Shown one piece after another: positions 50,824-58,313 of a stretch of 58,313 nucleotides of DNA. The notes under the pieces were generated by a model that worked only from the letters and a program-made list of their open reading frames with translations, was not told the DNA's origin and made no database searches. The stretch is taken from contig CAZHDI010000011.1 of NCBI GenBank assembly GCA_964531285.1, positions 1 through 58,313 on the forward strand. Direction: 5' to 3'. Within the stretch, counting starts at the first letter, position 1. The number at the start of each line of letters is the position of its first letter. This DNA comes from CAZHDI01 sp964531285. Lineage in GTDB: Bacteria > Pseudomonadota > Alphaproteobacteria > JAJFIK01. The translations under genes and the position numbers were made by a program.

Positions 50824-51486
50824 TTAATCGTCTTCGTTAACCGGATTGGTCGCTCCCCGGGTTACCGACAGATCGAGCACGCCCGGCTGATCCCATTGGC
50901 CTTCTGGCCGGATTATTGTCAAAGGATCTGAATCCAAGGTGACTGCCTTCGGGTCGGCCGGCAGAGATCTGGAGACATGGGCATACTCATGGTCTGAAAA
51001 AACGAAGCGGTCGCGGCCCGGCATTTCCACAAACCCTACGGTTTTCCAGAAATCCAGGAGCCTTACTTGTGCATGTGCATAGACGAGACTGTAGCCCTTA
51101 CGGGCGCACACCGCCAACGCGTATCTGATCATTGTACCGGCGAATGCGGAGCGGCGAAACTGCCGTCTCACCGCCACCCGTTCCAGTTTTGCAAAATCTG
51201 AAAAGAACCGGAGGCGCAGCGTGCCAACCGGCTCGCGGTCATATCGGGCCAGGATGTGAATCCCGGTGAAATCATTACCGTCGAATTCTTCGTCATACGG
51301 ACAATCCTGCTCGGCCATGAAGGTCAAACTGCGGACCGTCTGTACCCGCATAAAATCGTCAAGGGACGATACGACATTAAAACGCAGGACCCGGTGGTTG
51401 AGTTTCGGGTCGATGTCCTCACCCGGTGCCCCGAAGGCCAAGGCAAGGTCATCGTGCGACCGGTCGAACCCGCCGCCTGTGGTCAT
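50824..51486 (-). CDS. GNAT family N-acyltransferase
   Basis: A 220-residue protein starting at ATG 51486, with GGGGAG eight bases upstream (the frame is open to 51579). The GNAT core is clear: RSLTFMAEQDCPYDEEFDGNDFTGIHILA, PVGTLRLRFFSDFAKLERVAV, RQFRRSAFAGTMIRYALAVC (acyl-CoA pyrophosphate loop) and LVYAHAQVRLLDFWKTVGF. Acceptor unknown. It lies between the isochorismatase-like gene and a second GNAT-like gene, all on the minus strand, which suggests a small operon for modification of one product. Confidence 0.78.
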   Translation of the reverse strand: MTTGGGFDRSHDDLALAFGAPGEDIDPKLNHRVLRFNVVSSLDDFMRVQTVRSLTFMAEQDCPYDEEFDGNDFTGIHILARYDREPVGTLRLRFFSDFAKLERVAVRRQFRRSAFAGTMIRYALAVCARKGYSLVYAHAQVRLLDFWKTVGFVEMPGRDRFVFSDHEYAHVSRSLPADPKAVTLDSDPLTIIRPEGQWDQPGVLDLSVTRGATNPVNEDD

Positions 51487-51645
51487 GCTTGTCTCCCCTG
51501 AACGGGCCGCGCCATGGCGTGACCTGTGCGACGCCAACCCAAAGGCGTCTTCAGTGGGCGTTCCCCCGGTCGTGCCCACTGTCCGAGCGGCGGGGCACCG
51601 CGTATGCGCGATGCCGCGTCCGGTGTGTTCAAGGCCGGCCCGCGA

Positions 51646-52395
51646 TCAGGCCGCGGCCCGTTTCCGGCTGTCAGCCGCGACGGCACTATCGCCAATATGC
51701 GCCGCGACGGCACTGTCGCCGATATGCGATGTCCGGCCGAACAATTGCGCCGGGGCGTTAGGGTTACTGTCCTTGATCCGCTTATAGCCGAGGCGGGTCA
51801 GCAATTTTTCCCCGGTCTTCGACCCAGCGGTGGCGTAATAGGGCACACCCGGATAAATGCCGCGCTCGATATAAAGGGCGGACTTCCAGATGGCGGCCTT
51901 GGCCGCCTGGGTTTCCCCGGCCAAAGCCCAGATATAAACCGCTGCGGGCTCCTCCGTTTCCGGCGCGACCCAATCGTCCTGCACGCGGATGCCTGAGAAC
52001 TTGCCCGCCAACAGCGTTTCCTCGCCCAATGCGGTCAGGGGCAGGGTGGCGATAAACCCGCTGACCGTTGCGCCGGCGCCGGTGAGGCCCGTGCGCACCA
52101 GACGCGTCAGGTCGTCATTGGCCGGATCTATGCGCTGCATGGTTTGAACCGCCTGGGCGCCGTCGACCCCATGACCGTCGGTCAGTTCATTGCCGGTCAT
52201 GGCATCGTCCACGACCATCAGCGTCGACCGGTTGCGGGCGAACACCTTCGCGAATGTCCTGGGTTCGGCGACATCCTTGCAGATCAGGGTCTGCGCGAGA
52301 TGGTGGATTCGCTTGATATCCGTGGCCGCCGCAGGGCGAATATTGAGCTTGCGCAAGGCGGGGGCGTGCAGAAGAGTCTGACTGCTTGTGGTCAT
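51646..52395 (-). CDS. GNAT-like protein with short C-terminal tandem repeat
   Basis: A 249-residue protein that starts LRKLNIRPAAATDIKRIHHLAQTLICKDVAEPRTFAKVFA. It continues with SGFIATLPLTALGE, AVYIWALAGETQAAKAAIWKSALYIERGIYP and YYATAGSKTGEKLLTRLGYKRI, a GNAT-like alternation of strands and helices. The acetyl-CoA loop is not classic, so the call is tentative. The C-terminus contains AHIGDSAVA twice, from a 27-bp tandem duplication. AAGGAA lies about eleven bases before ATG 52395. It is divergent from the LysR gene. Confidence 0.6.
   Translation of the reverse strand: MTTSSQTLLHAPALRKLNIRPAAATDIKRIHHLAQTLICKDVAEPRTFAKVFARNRSTLMVVDDAMTGNELTDGHGVDGAQAVQTMQRIDPANDDLTRLVRTGLTGAGATVSGFIATLPLTALGEETLLAGKFSGIRVQDDWVAPETEEPAAVYIWALAGETQAAKAAIWKSALYIERGIYPGVPYYATAGSKTGEKLLTRLGYKRIKDSNPNAPAQLFGRTSHIGDSAVAAHIGDSAVAADSRKRAAA
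51674..51727. repeat. 27-bp tandem duplication at the 3' end of the GNAT-like gene
   Basis: Two adjacent 27-bp copies at 51674-51700 and 51701-51727 differ only at two positions (A/G at the 15th and 21st bases). They encode nine residues twice in frame, so the duplication is recent or selected. It lies within the last 30 codons of the gene. Confidence 0.7.
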
Positions 52396-52724
52396 GGCGC
52401 GCGAATTCCTTTAACTTGCTGCAAGTGGGCCGGGGGCACCCGTTCCGGGTGTCCTCGCCGCACCCGCGGCTCCTGGCCGGCGGTTCGGGCGCCTCGACCA
52501 TCCGTAGGCCGAAAGGTCGGAGGGCCGCCCTGCCACGGCCGGCAGACGGAAAACGCTTCATCCGATGGGCTGCGTGTTGATCGGCGCTGCGCGTGTCACA
52601 GACCGATCGCACCGGCCCGGCGGACGAAGAGGACAGGCCTCTCTGATTGAGACGCGTCCTGAAAAAATGTTGACAGCATTGCCAGCCGCGCGCTTCTGGC
52701 ACCGATGTATGGGGGCTATAGACC
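52396..52724. promoter_or_regulatory. Divergent regulatory region between GNAT-like gene and lysR
   Basis: 330 bases with no convincing gene. A perfect palindrome ACTTGC-T-GCAAGT lies at 52414-52426, just before the ribosome site of the GNAT-like gene, and could be an operator. TTGACA at 52670-52675 suggests a -35 box for lysR, but I find no -10 at 17 bp. A LysR regulator usually controls its divergent neighbour, which makes this region a likely target. Confidence 0.45.
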
Positions 52725-53801
52725 GTGAAAGACGATGAAACCCCACGGGAACTGGGCGATTCCACGAAAATGCCGGTCTCCGGCGCCGACGCCGGGGATG
52801 GCGGCATGGGCCTCAATCCGGGGCTGATGTCTGGCGGGATGGAAGGCGTGCCGAACTGGGAAGATCTGAAGATCTTTCACACGGTGTGTCAGTTCGGCAG
52901 CTTCTCGAAAGCGGCCGATGCGCTGGCGCTGACCCAGCCGACGATCAGCCGCCGGATCGACGGTCTGGAGAAGATCCTCAGCACACAGCTTCTGCGCCGG
53001 TCGCCCGCCGGGGTCGCGCCGACCGATCAGGGGCGTCTGGTGCTGGAACATGCCCAACAAATGCAGCTCTCCGCCCGGGAACTGACCCGCAAGGTTCGCC
53101 AGAGCGATGACTCGGTCGAAGGCTTGGTGCGGATCGCCGTGCCGGACGGGCTGTTGACCTACTGGCTGACGCCGAGGCTCCAGGAGTTCCAGCGCGCCTA
53201 TCCGATGCTGTCACTGGAGTTCGTGTCCGGCGATGACGATGTCGAATTGGACGGATCGGCGACCCATCTGTCGATCCGCTATGACGATGACGTGCCGCCC
53301 CATTTCGTGACCCTGCCGCTCGGCGCGACCCACCATGTCGCCTACGCATCCAAGGAATATCTTGGGGTTTTCGGCATGCCGAAGACGGTGCAGGATCTCG
53401 TCACCCATCGGTATGTGTACCATACCAACCAGCGCCATCAGAAAGAGCGGTGGGACAAAGAAATCCTGGCACTGATGGAAATCACCAAGGTCTGCTTCAT
53501 CACCAACACCACCAGCGCCATGGTCGAGGCCATCCGCAACGGCATGGGGATCGGCATGCTGCCGTCCTATTTCGCGACCTTCGAAAAGGAGCTTGTCCTG
53601 CTCGATGTCGACTATCGCGCCTATGCTCATTTCTGGCTGATCTATGAGCGCCGTCAGCGGGATCTGGCGCGGGTGCGGGCGGTGATCGATTGGATCAAGA
53701 GCTGCATCGATAAGCGCCGGATGCCGTGGTTCTCCGACACCTTCGTTCATCCCGATGAGTTCGGCCTTTACGGCGGCAAGGACGAGGCGCCGCGCGTCTG
53801 A
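52725..53801 (+). CDS. LysR family transcriptional regulator
   Basis: A 358-residue regulator starting at GTG 52725. The first 42 residues are an acidic, glycine-rich extension. The winged helix-turn-helix follows: WEDLKIFHTVCQFGSFSKAADALALTQPTISRRIDGLEKIL. The substrate-binding domain includes LVRIAVPDGLLTYWLTPRL, VEAIRNGMGIGMLPSYFAT and a C-terminal basic stretch. ATGs further in (52770, 52806, 52827) could shorten the tail. It is divergent from the two GNAT-type genes and the isochorismatase-like gene, which it may control. Confidence 0.88.
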   Translation: MKDDETPRELGDSTKMPVSGADAGDGGMGLNPGLMSGGMEGVPNWEDLKIFHTVCQFGSFSKAADALALTQPTISRRIDGLEKILSTQLLRRSPAGVAPTDQGRLVLEHAQQMQLSARELTRKVRQSDDSVEGLVRIAVPDGLLTYWLTPRLQEFQRAYPMLSLEFVSGDDDVELDGSATHLSIRYDDDVPPHFVTLPLGATHHVAYASKEYLGVFGMPKTVQDLVTHRYVYHTNQRHQKERWDKEILALMEITKVCFITNTTSAMVEAIRNGMGIGMLPSYFATFEKELVLLDVDYRAYAHFWLIYERRQRDLARVRAVIDWIKSCIDKRRMPWFSDTFVHPDEFGLYGGKDEAPRV

Positions 53802-53847
53802 CCGCCCCTCTCCGGCCTCATCATGTGCCCCATCATGACAAGCCACG

Positions 53848-53877
53848 CCCCGGCGCACACTGCGCCGGGGTCTTTTT
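53848..53877 (+). terminator. Intrinsic terminator after lysR
   Basis: A perfect 10-bp stem, CCCCGGCGCA at 53848-53857 with TGCGCCGGGG at 53861-53870, and a 3-base loop, followed by TCTTTTTT. It lies 47 bases after the lysR stop. Confidence 0.9.
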
Positions 53878-53930
53878 TCGTGTGAATGCCGGGCCATTCC
53901 CGGACCCCGTGCAGACGCCAAAGCTGCCGG

Positions 53931-54085
53931 TTATGCACAGGCACCCGCGCGCATGACGAGTGTATATTTGCGAATGCCCCTATTCGTAAACAGTTATGCC
54001 CGCTATCCCCTGAACTGAAATTCTGTCACGCAAAAGGTAAAGAAGCTGTGGATAACTTCGATGCACACGCGCGCAGTTACCCACA
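53931..54085. promoter_or_regulatory. Cluster of DnaA boxes in an AT-richer segment
   Basis: TTATGCACA at 53931-53939 fits TTATNCACA exactly. TTATCCACA occurs on the minus strand at 54047-54055 (TGTGGATAA). TTACCCACA at 54077-54085 has one mismatch. Between them runs a comparatively AT-rich part (53958-54050, with TGTATATTTG and ATTCGTAAACAG). No gene is credible here. It may be a replication origin or a DnaA-controlled regulatory region. The assembly gap lies 180 bases further on. Confidence 0.5.
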
Positions 54086-54151
54086 GGCGACCGGCGGTCA
54101 TACCCGGTGTCGCGGCGCGGTGGATCGGAACGAACAGAGGGCCGGGCGATG

Positions 54152-54219
54152 GCGGTCAGCGGGTGGGGGCGGTCAGCGGGCGGGTGCGGTCAGCGGGCGG
54201 GGGCGGTCAGCGGGCGGTG
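54152..54219. repeat. 17-bp tandem repeat, four copies
   Basis: Units of GCGGTCAGCGGGCGGGG type start at 54152, 54169, 54186 and 54203, differing at one to two bases each. The fourth unit holds the gspG stop codon (54207-54209 on the minus strand). The GC-rich repeat probably contributed to the assembly break next to it. Confidence 0.85.
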
Positions 54220-54793
54220 CTGGCGATGTCCGCGGCCTCGCCGGTACCGCCTGGCGCGCCATCGGATCNNNNNNNNNNNNNNNNNNNNNNNNNNNNNNNN
54301 NNNNNNNNNNNNNNNNNNNNNNNNNNNNNNNNNNNNNNNNNNNNNNNNNNNNNNNNNNNNNNNNNNNNGCGGTGCTGGCGATGTCCGCGGCCTCGCCGGT
54401 ACCGCCTGGCGCGCCATCGGATCCCAGCGACGACACCACGAACGGCGCGTCGGCCGTCGGCGCTTCATAGAGATAAGCCCGGCCCCAGGGGTCGGTGAGC
54501 GCGGTGTCGCCGTCGAGATAGGGTCCGGCCCAGAGCGGCGCGCCGGCGGGGGCTTCGACAAGCGCCCGCAGGCCTTCCTCGGTGGTGGGATAGCGGCCGA
54601 GTTCGAGGTGATAGAGATCGAGCGCGCCCTTGAGCTGGCGGATCTGGACTTCGGCGGCCTTGGATTTGGCCTTGTCCAGCATGCCCATGACACGCGGCCC
54701 GGCAATCCCGGCGATCAGCGCGAGGATGGCAAGCACCACCAGCAGTTCCAGAAGCGAAAAACCGGCCCGGCCGGCGCGTTTGACGGCGTGCAT
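54207..54793 (-). CDS. gspG: Major pseudopilin GspG, interrupted by a false assembly gap
   Basis: Main subunit of the T2SS pseudopilus. The leader MHAVKRAGRAG is cleaved after Gly11, followed by FSLLELLVVLAILALIAGI with Glu16 (mature position 5). Then come LDKAKSKAAEVQIRQLKGALDLYHLELGRYPTTEEGLRALV and DPWGRAYLYE, the GspG signature. As given, the 100-base N run and a duplicated 55-bp flank break the frame. Removing one flank and the gap (155 bases) leaves 432 bases, exactly 144 codons, and a 143-residue protein ending DIASTAR. ATG 54793 has GAGAGGA upstream. The gene is detached from the other gsp genes. Confidence 0.88.
54214..54268. repeat. 55-bp flank, left copy
   Basis: Identical to 54369-54423 on the far side of the N run. 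Such an exact 55-bp duplicate at both contig ends is typical of an unresolved k-mer overlap and not of biology. Confidence 0.95.
54269..54368. other. Assembly gap (100 N)
   Basis: Exactly 100 N, the usual placeholder for a gap of unknown size. The flanks overlap by 55 identical bases, so the real gap size is probably minus 55. Confidence 0.95.
54369..54423. repeat. 55-bp flank, right copy
   Basis: Second copy of the 55 bases at 54214-54268. It encodes GspG residues in frame with the upstream part of the gene. Confidence 0.95.
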
Positions 54794-54907
54794 GTGCTGA
54801 TCCTCTCCGGCGCGCATCCCATCGGCTCACTGTTGGGGCCGGCGGCGCGGTCTGTCCAGTGTCCAATCGGTTATGGCAAGGCGCGCGGCGCCCGGGCGTG
54901 ATGACGG

Positions 54908-55708
54908 TCAAAACCCGAAGCGCACCGGCCCATGCAGCCAGGTGATCCAGAACCCCAGGCTCAAGGCGGGTCCGAAGGGCAGGGCCGTCGACGGACCGAT
55001 GGCGCGGCCCGCCAGACGCAGGCCAAGCGCGCCGAGAAGACCGGACACCGCGCCGAGCAGCATCACGGAGGGCAGAGCCAACGGGCCGCACCACGCGCCC
55101 GCCGCCGCCATGAGCTTGGCATCCCCCAGACCGATGCCGTCGCGCCCGCGCACCATCCGGTAGATCATCCCGATGCCCCAGATCGATCCGTATCCGAGCA
55201 TGGCGCCGAGCGCATGGCGCAGCAGCCGCTCGTCATGGAACGCCCAGGTGACCGCAAGTCCCGCCAGGATGAGCGGCAGGGTGATGACATCGGGCAGGAT
55301 GAAATGCTCCGCATCGATCGCGGTCAGGACGATCAGCGCATAGCCCAGACCCAGGCTGGCAAGGACAAGCCCCCACGGCGCGCCCGGTCCAAGCGCGGCC
55401 AGGGCCCACAAGGCGATGAGAAAGGCGCCGGCTTCGATCAGCGGCAGGCGTACCGGGATTTGCGCCAGACAATGCGCGCAGCGTCCGCCCCGGGCGGCAA
55501 AGCTGAACAGCGGAATGAGATCGCGGGCGCCCAGAACCTGTCCGCACGCATCGCAAGCCGACCGTGTGAAGACGATCGGCCGTCCCGCGGGCAGGCGCAT
55601 TGCCACAAGACCCAGAAAGCTGCCGATGATCGGCGCGGCGAGGATCAGCACCACGGCCCCCGTCATGGGCACCGGATCGCTCAGCCACCGCGTCCATTCG
55701 AAATCCAT
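54908..55708 (-). CDS. gspO: Prepilin peptidase / N-methyltransferase GspO
   Basis: Inner-membrane aspartic protease that cleaves the leaders of GspG-K and methylates the new N-terminus. The 266-residue protein has the methyltransferase-domain zinc cysteines (CDACG, Cys52 and Cys55; CAHC, Cys77 and Cys80). The catalytic aspartates are Asp132 (TAIDAEHFILPD) and Asp196 (GIGLGDAKLMAAAG). About eight membrane helices follow. ATG 55708 is chosen over the open frame to 55777. It lies 114 bases upstream of gspG and reads in the same direction, so the two may form one transcript. Confidence 0.9.
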   Translation of the reverse strand: MDFEWTRWLSDPVPMTGAVVLILAAPIIGSFLGLVAMRLPAGRPIVFTRSACDACGQVLGARDLIPLFSFAARGGRCAHCLAQIPVRLPLIEAGAFLIALWALAALGPGAPWGLVLASLGLGYALIVLTAIDAEHFILPDVITLPLILAGLAVTWAFHDERLLRHALGAMLGYGSIWGIGMIYRMVRGRDGIGLGDAKLMAAAGAWCGPLALPSVMLLGAVSGLLGALGLRLAGRAIGPSTALPFGPALSLGFWITWLHGPVRFGF

Positions 55709-55828
55709 ACTGCCGTCCGTTTCTGATCGCCGCCCCTTGCGCGGTCTACGCCTAGCCCGCGCGAGCCGTCCTGTCACGGATTTTACACGGCACGCCGCCC
55801 CGGTTTCGGTCGCATTCGAGCGATCCCC

Positions 55829-55843
55829 TTAAGAAGGACTTAA
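55829..55843. promoter_or_regulatory. CtrA-type binding box
   Basis: TTAA-N7-TTAA at 55829-55843 (spacer GAAGGAC), a perfect match to the CtrA consensus of alphaproteobacteria. It lies between gspO (start 55708, minus) and the gene at 55926 (plus), so either could be under cell-cycle control. Confidence 0.65.
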
Positions 55844-55925
55844 GCGCCGGGCTCCTAGTGTGGTCAGCCAAGGAGAGGCCCGCCAGCCGCGCGGCCGGGA
55901 CCGGTGAACACGAGGAGCGTCCCCC

Positions 55926-56675
55926 ATGACGTCGGCTTATGAATTCATCCAGGACTTGTGCGAACGGGCGGAAACCCACGAGGCCGCCCGGCATGACTGC
56001 ATCGGGCGCCTGGCGCGCGGCGATCTGCCCGACCCGGCGCGGGCCCTGCGCCTGTTCGCCTTTCAGTATGGGGAATATACCCGGTACATGCCGCGCTTCG
56101 TGCGCACGGTCATCCGCCGGCTCGACCGCGCCGACCATAAGGACGCGATCCAGGATCTGCTCGACGAGATGACGGGGACGGTGACCGGCGGATACGGCAC
56201 GCCGTCCATGGTCGGCACGCCCCATACCAGCCTCTATACCCAGTTCCAGCGCGCGATGGGCGTCGATGCGGCCTACCGGTCCAGCCAGCGCGTGTTCCCG
56301 GAGGTCGAGGAATGGGCGCGGACCACCCTGTCGCTGTGCGACTCGCCGCATGGTATCGTCGGCATCGGCGCAATCGGTCCGGGAACGGATTATATCCTCT
56401 CAGGAACCCATGACCGGATCCTGGAGGCGCTCGACCGGTTCACCGATCTCACCGAGGATCAGAAGGCCTATTTCCGGGTCTATCAGGATTTGGACGGCGG
56501 CGCGGCCGAAGCCCTTTACGAAGTCGCGATCGATCTGGCCCAGGTCGAGGTGAACCGGCCGCGTCTGGAACGCGGCATGCTGGAGGCGCTCCAGGCGCGC
56601 GCGCGGTTCTGGCGCACCTGTCTTGTCCATATGATCGCCCAGCCCGAACCGCAGGTGATCCGCAGCGCCGGCTGA
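55926..56675 (+). CDS. Haem-oxygenase-like fold (HDO/iron-containing redox enzyme) protein
   Basis: A 249-residue helical protein of the haem-oxygenase-like family. FAFQYGEYTRYMPRFV, DEMTGTVTGGYGTPSMVGTPHTSLYTQF and GIGAIGPGTDYI occupy the places of conserved helices. The first pair of metal-ligand candidates, Glu81 and His100, is present. The last motif, normally His-x3-Asp-x2-His, reads Tyr186-x3-Asp190-x2-Ala193 (FRVYQDLDGGAAEAL), so two histidines are missing. The diiron centre may therefore be incomplete. It is a single gene preceded by a CtrA-type box. Confidence 0.65.
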   Translation: MTSAYEFIQDLCERAETHEAARHDCIGRLARGDLPDPARALRLFAFQYGEYTRYMPRFVRTVIRRLDRADHKDAIQDLLDEMTGTVTGGYGTPSMVGTPHTSLYTQFQRAMGVDAAYRSSQRVFPEVEEWARTTLSLCDSPHGIVGIGAIGPGTDYILSGTHDRILEALDRFTDLTEDQKAYFRVYQDLDGGAAEALYEVAIDLAQVEVNRPRLERGMLEALQARARFWRTCLVHMIAQPEPQVIRSAG

Positions 56676-56825
56676 CGGGGCCGGCAACCGCCATGGCCCG
56701 CCTCGCTCCGCCTCGGCCAAGACCACGACCGGGAGGCGGGGGACCGCCCCCGTCTCGCGGTTTTGCACCGCACCGTCTCCTTGCCTACAGTCGGGCCGTG
56801 AGGATCAGGCAAGGGGATGGACAGC

Positions 56826-58091
56826 ATGGATCAGGCGCTTGCGGCAGGGCACAGCGTGGCCGGCCTGACGGCTCTTATCGGCATCGCGTGGCTCTTGAGC
56901 GAGGACCGCAGCCGGATCAAGTGGAGCATGGTCGGGGCCGCCGTCGGCCTTCAGATCGCCCTTGCGTTCTGTTTTCTTCAGGTCCCGGCGGCGCGCGGAT
57001 TGCTCCAGGGCATGACCCATATGGTCTCCGCGCTGCAACAGGCCTCGCTGGATGGGGCCCGGTTCGTCTTCGGCTTCGTCAGCGCCGGGACGCCGCCCTT
57101 TGAGATCGTCAACCCCGAAGCCTATCAGATCTCGCTCGCTTTCCAGATCCTCCCTCTGGTGATTTTCATCGCCGCGCTTTCGGCGCTGCTGTGGCATTGG
57201 CGCATCCTGCCGATGATCACGCGCGGTTTTGCCTGGGGGCTGGAACGCACCCTCGGCATTGGTGGGCCGGCCGGGCTTGCCACGGCGGCCAATGTCTTTA
57301 TGGGGATGATCGAGGCACCGCTGTTCATTCGCGCTTATCTGTCCGCGATCACCCGCAGCGAGATGTTTCTCATTATGTCGGTCGGGCTCGCCACCGTCTC
57401 GGGCACCGTGCTGGTGCTTTATGCCACAACGCTCGAACCGGTGGTGCCCGGCGCCATTGCCCATATCCTGACCGCCTCGATTATCTCGCTCCCCGCCGCC
57501 ATTCTGGTGGCCAAGGTGATGATCCCGGGCGATGAGGTCACGGGCAGCCGGGTCGGGCTTGAGATCCTGAGCTACAATTCCAGCATGGATGCGGTGGTCG
57601 AGGGGACCCAAGAGGGGCTCAAGCTGTTCCTGACGATCATCGCCATGCTGATCGTCGTCGTTGCGCTGGTGTCTCTGGCGGACAAGATCCTTGCCTTGGT
57701 GCCGGATCTGTGGGGCGCGCCGCTGACCATGGAACGGATTTTCGGGTGGCTGTTCGCGCCGCTGGTGTTCCTGTTCGGCGTGCCGTGGTCCGAGGCACCG
57801 GTCGCGGGCTCGCTGATGGGCACCAAAACGATCCTCAATGAGTTGATCGCTTATTTCAATATGGCCGCGCTGGATCCGGGCGCCCTGAGCGACCGCAGCA
57901 AGGTCATCATGATCTATGCCCTGTGCGGGTTTGCGAACCTGTCCAGCGTCGGCATTCTCATTTCGACCTTGAGTGCGCTCATCCCCGAACGGCGCAGCGA
58001 AATCCTCGGCCTGTCCATGCGCTCGCTGGTCGCCGGGACGCTGGCCACCGGCATGACGGGCACGGTCGCGGGCCTGTTGACCCTGGCCTGA
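56826..58091 (+). CDS. Concentrative nucleoside transporter (CNT/NupC family)
   Basis: A 421-residue membrane protein of the nucleoside:cation symporter type. Signatures include GGPAGLATAANVFMGMIEAPLFIRAYL, SEMFLIMSVGLATVSGTVLVLY, and MIYALCGFANLSSVGI near the C-terminus. The frame also opens at ATG 56817, but AGGGG lies nine bases before 56826, a better spacing. It imports nucleosides with Na+ or H+. It stands 150 bases after the haem-oxygenase-like gene with no gene between. Confidence 0.88.
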   Translation: MDQALAAGHSVAGLTALIGIAWLLSEDRSRIKWSMVGAAVGLQIALAFCFLQVPAARGLLQGMTHMVSALQQASLDGARFVFGFVSAGTPPFEIVNPEAYQISLAFQILPLVIFIAALSALLWHWRILPMITRGFAWGLERTLGIGGPAGLATAANVFMGMIEAPLFIRAYLSAITRSEMFLIMSVGLATVSGTVLVLYATTLEPVVPGAIAHILTASIISLPAAILVAKVMIPGDEVTGSRVGLEILSYNSSMDAVVEGTQEGLKLFLTIIAMLIVVVALVSLADKILALVPDLWGAPLTMERIFGWLFAPLVFLFGVPWSEAPVAGSLMGTKTILNELIAYFNMAALDPGALSDRSKVIMIYALCGFANLSSVGILISTLSALIPERRSEILGLSMRSLVAGTLATGMTGTVAGLLTLA

Positions 58092-58233
58092 CATCCGCCG
58101 CCGGGACCATCGGGACCATCAAATCCGCCGGCCGATTTTGCGGGACCGGCGCAGGCCGCCATGGTTAACTGACCGGGAGAAAACACCGCTGGGGGCGCCG
58201 TTGCCCACCGGCGGACGCAGAGGGAACGAGGGC

Positions 58234-58313
58234 GTGGAGAGCGGCGTCAGTCTGGGCGGGACCGGGTTCTGGTCGCTGTTCGATCTGTTTTTGTATTCGA
58301 TCATGGCCCTGGT
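58234..58313 (+). CDS. Start of a membrane protein, cut by window end
   Basis: GTG at 58234 opens a frame that runs off the window: ESGVSLGGTGFWSLFDLFLYSIMAL. It resembles the N-terminus of TolQ/ExbB-type proton channels, with a short leader followed by a hydrophobic helix. Only 26 codons are visible, so the family is a guess. Other starts are possible. Confidence 0.35.
   Translation, partial: MESGVSLGGTGFWSLFDLFLYSIMAL

Noticed and set aside
54152..54219. Short CRISPR array
   Set aside because: The 17-bp units are directly abutting with no spacers, and there are no cas genes in the window.
54269..54368. Real disruption of gspG by an insertion
   Set aside because: The run is exactly 100 N with identical 55-bp flanks, and closing it restores a complete gene. 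An assembly artefact explains everything.
53881..54470. Plus-strand frames running through the N region
   Set aside because: They consist of low-complexity Gly/Arg repeats and X residues and are antisense to gspG.

Overview
The window comes from the chromosome of a GC-rich Gram-negative bacterium, most likely an alphaproteobacterium. The reasons are dense high-GC coding with frequent ATGA start/stop overlaps, a perfect TTAA-N7-TTAA CtrA-type box, a type II secretion system (T2SS) and a Tat-type signal on a DUF1501 protein. I cannot name a genus. A 100-base run of N at 54269-54368 shows that this is a draft scaffold.

Layout. (1) 1-6547, minus strand: a branched-chain 2-oxoacid dehydrogenase operon (E1alpha, E1beta, E2 and an E3 cut by the window edge), followed upstream by an acetyl-CoA acyltransferase (thiolase) gene with its own terminator. 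(2) 6712-14008, plus strand: an MFS transporter, a penicillin-acylase-type Ntn hydrolase, a TetR regulator, then a small TIR-domain gene closely followed by a GH77-like (MalQ-like) gene whose acid/base motif is gone. (3) 14301-27787: a type II secretion locus in an unusual arrangement. DUF1800 and DUF1501 genes lead directly into gspL-gspM-gspC-gspD on the plus strand, and gspE-gspF-gspH-gspI-gspJ-gspK come the other way on the minus strand. The two arms meet tail to tail, with gspD and gspK overlapping by 7 bp. The major pseudopilin gene gspG and prepilin peptidase gene gspO lie about 27 kb further on, at 54.2-55.7 kb. (4) 28010-32509, minus strand: a large zinc metalloprotease, a secreted protein of unknown function and a small helical protein.

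(5) 32707-46988, plus strand: a compact podovirus-type (T7-like) morphogenesis cluster. It carries terminase subunits, head-tail connector (portal), scaffold, capsid, tail tubular protein, tail proteins and an SGNH-hydrolase tail fibre. No integrase, replication, repressor, holin or endolysin gene is recognisable. It is preceded by two matching sigma70-like promoters and a strong terminator placed immediately before the terminase genes. A nine-base repeat array resembling degenerate DnaA boxes lies upstream, and a hairpin-rich leader precedes the capsid gene. This is either a remnant or a domesticated, GTA-like particle cluster, and it is the best candidate here for an undescribed system.

(6) 47071-58313: a Ca2+/Na+ exchanger, an NhaC-type antiporter with an added periplasmic domain, an isochorismatase-fold protein with a degraded triad, two GNAT-type proteins, a LysR regulator, a region with DnaA boxes, gspG (interrupted by a false assembly gap), gspO, a haem-oxygenase-like protein behind the CtrA box, a CNT nucleoside transporter and the first codons of a further membrane protein.

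A recurring theme is enzyme folds whose catalytic residues are altered: the TIR protein, GH77-like protein, isochorismatase-like protein and haem-oxygenase-like protein. All functional calls rest on reading motifs by eye; no database search was run.
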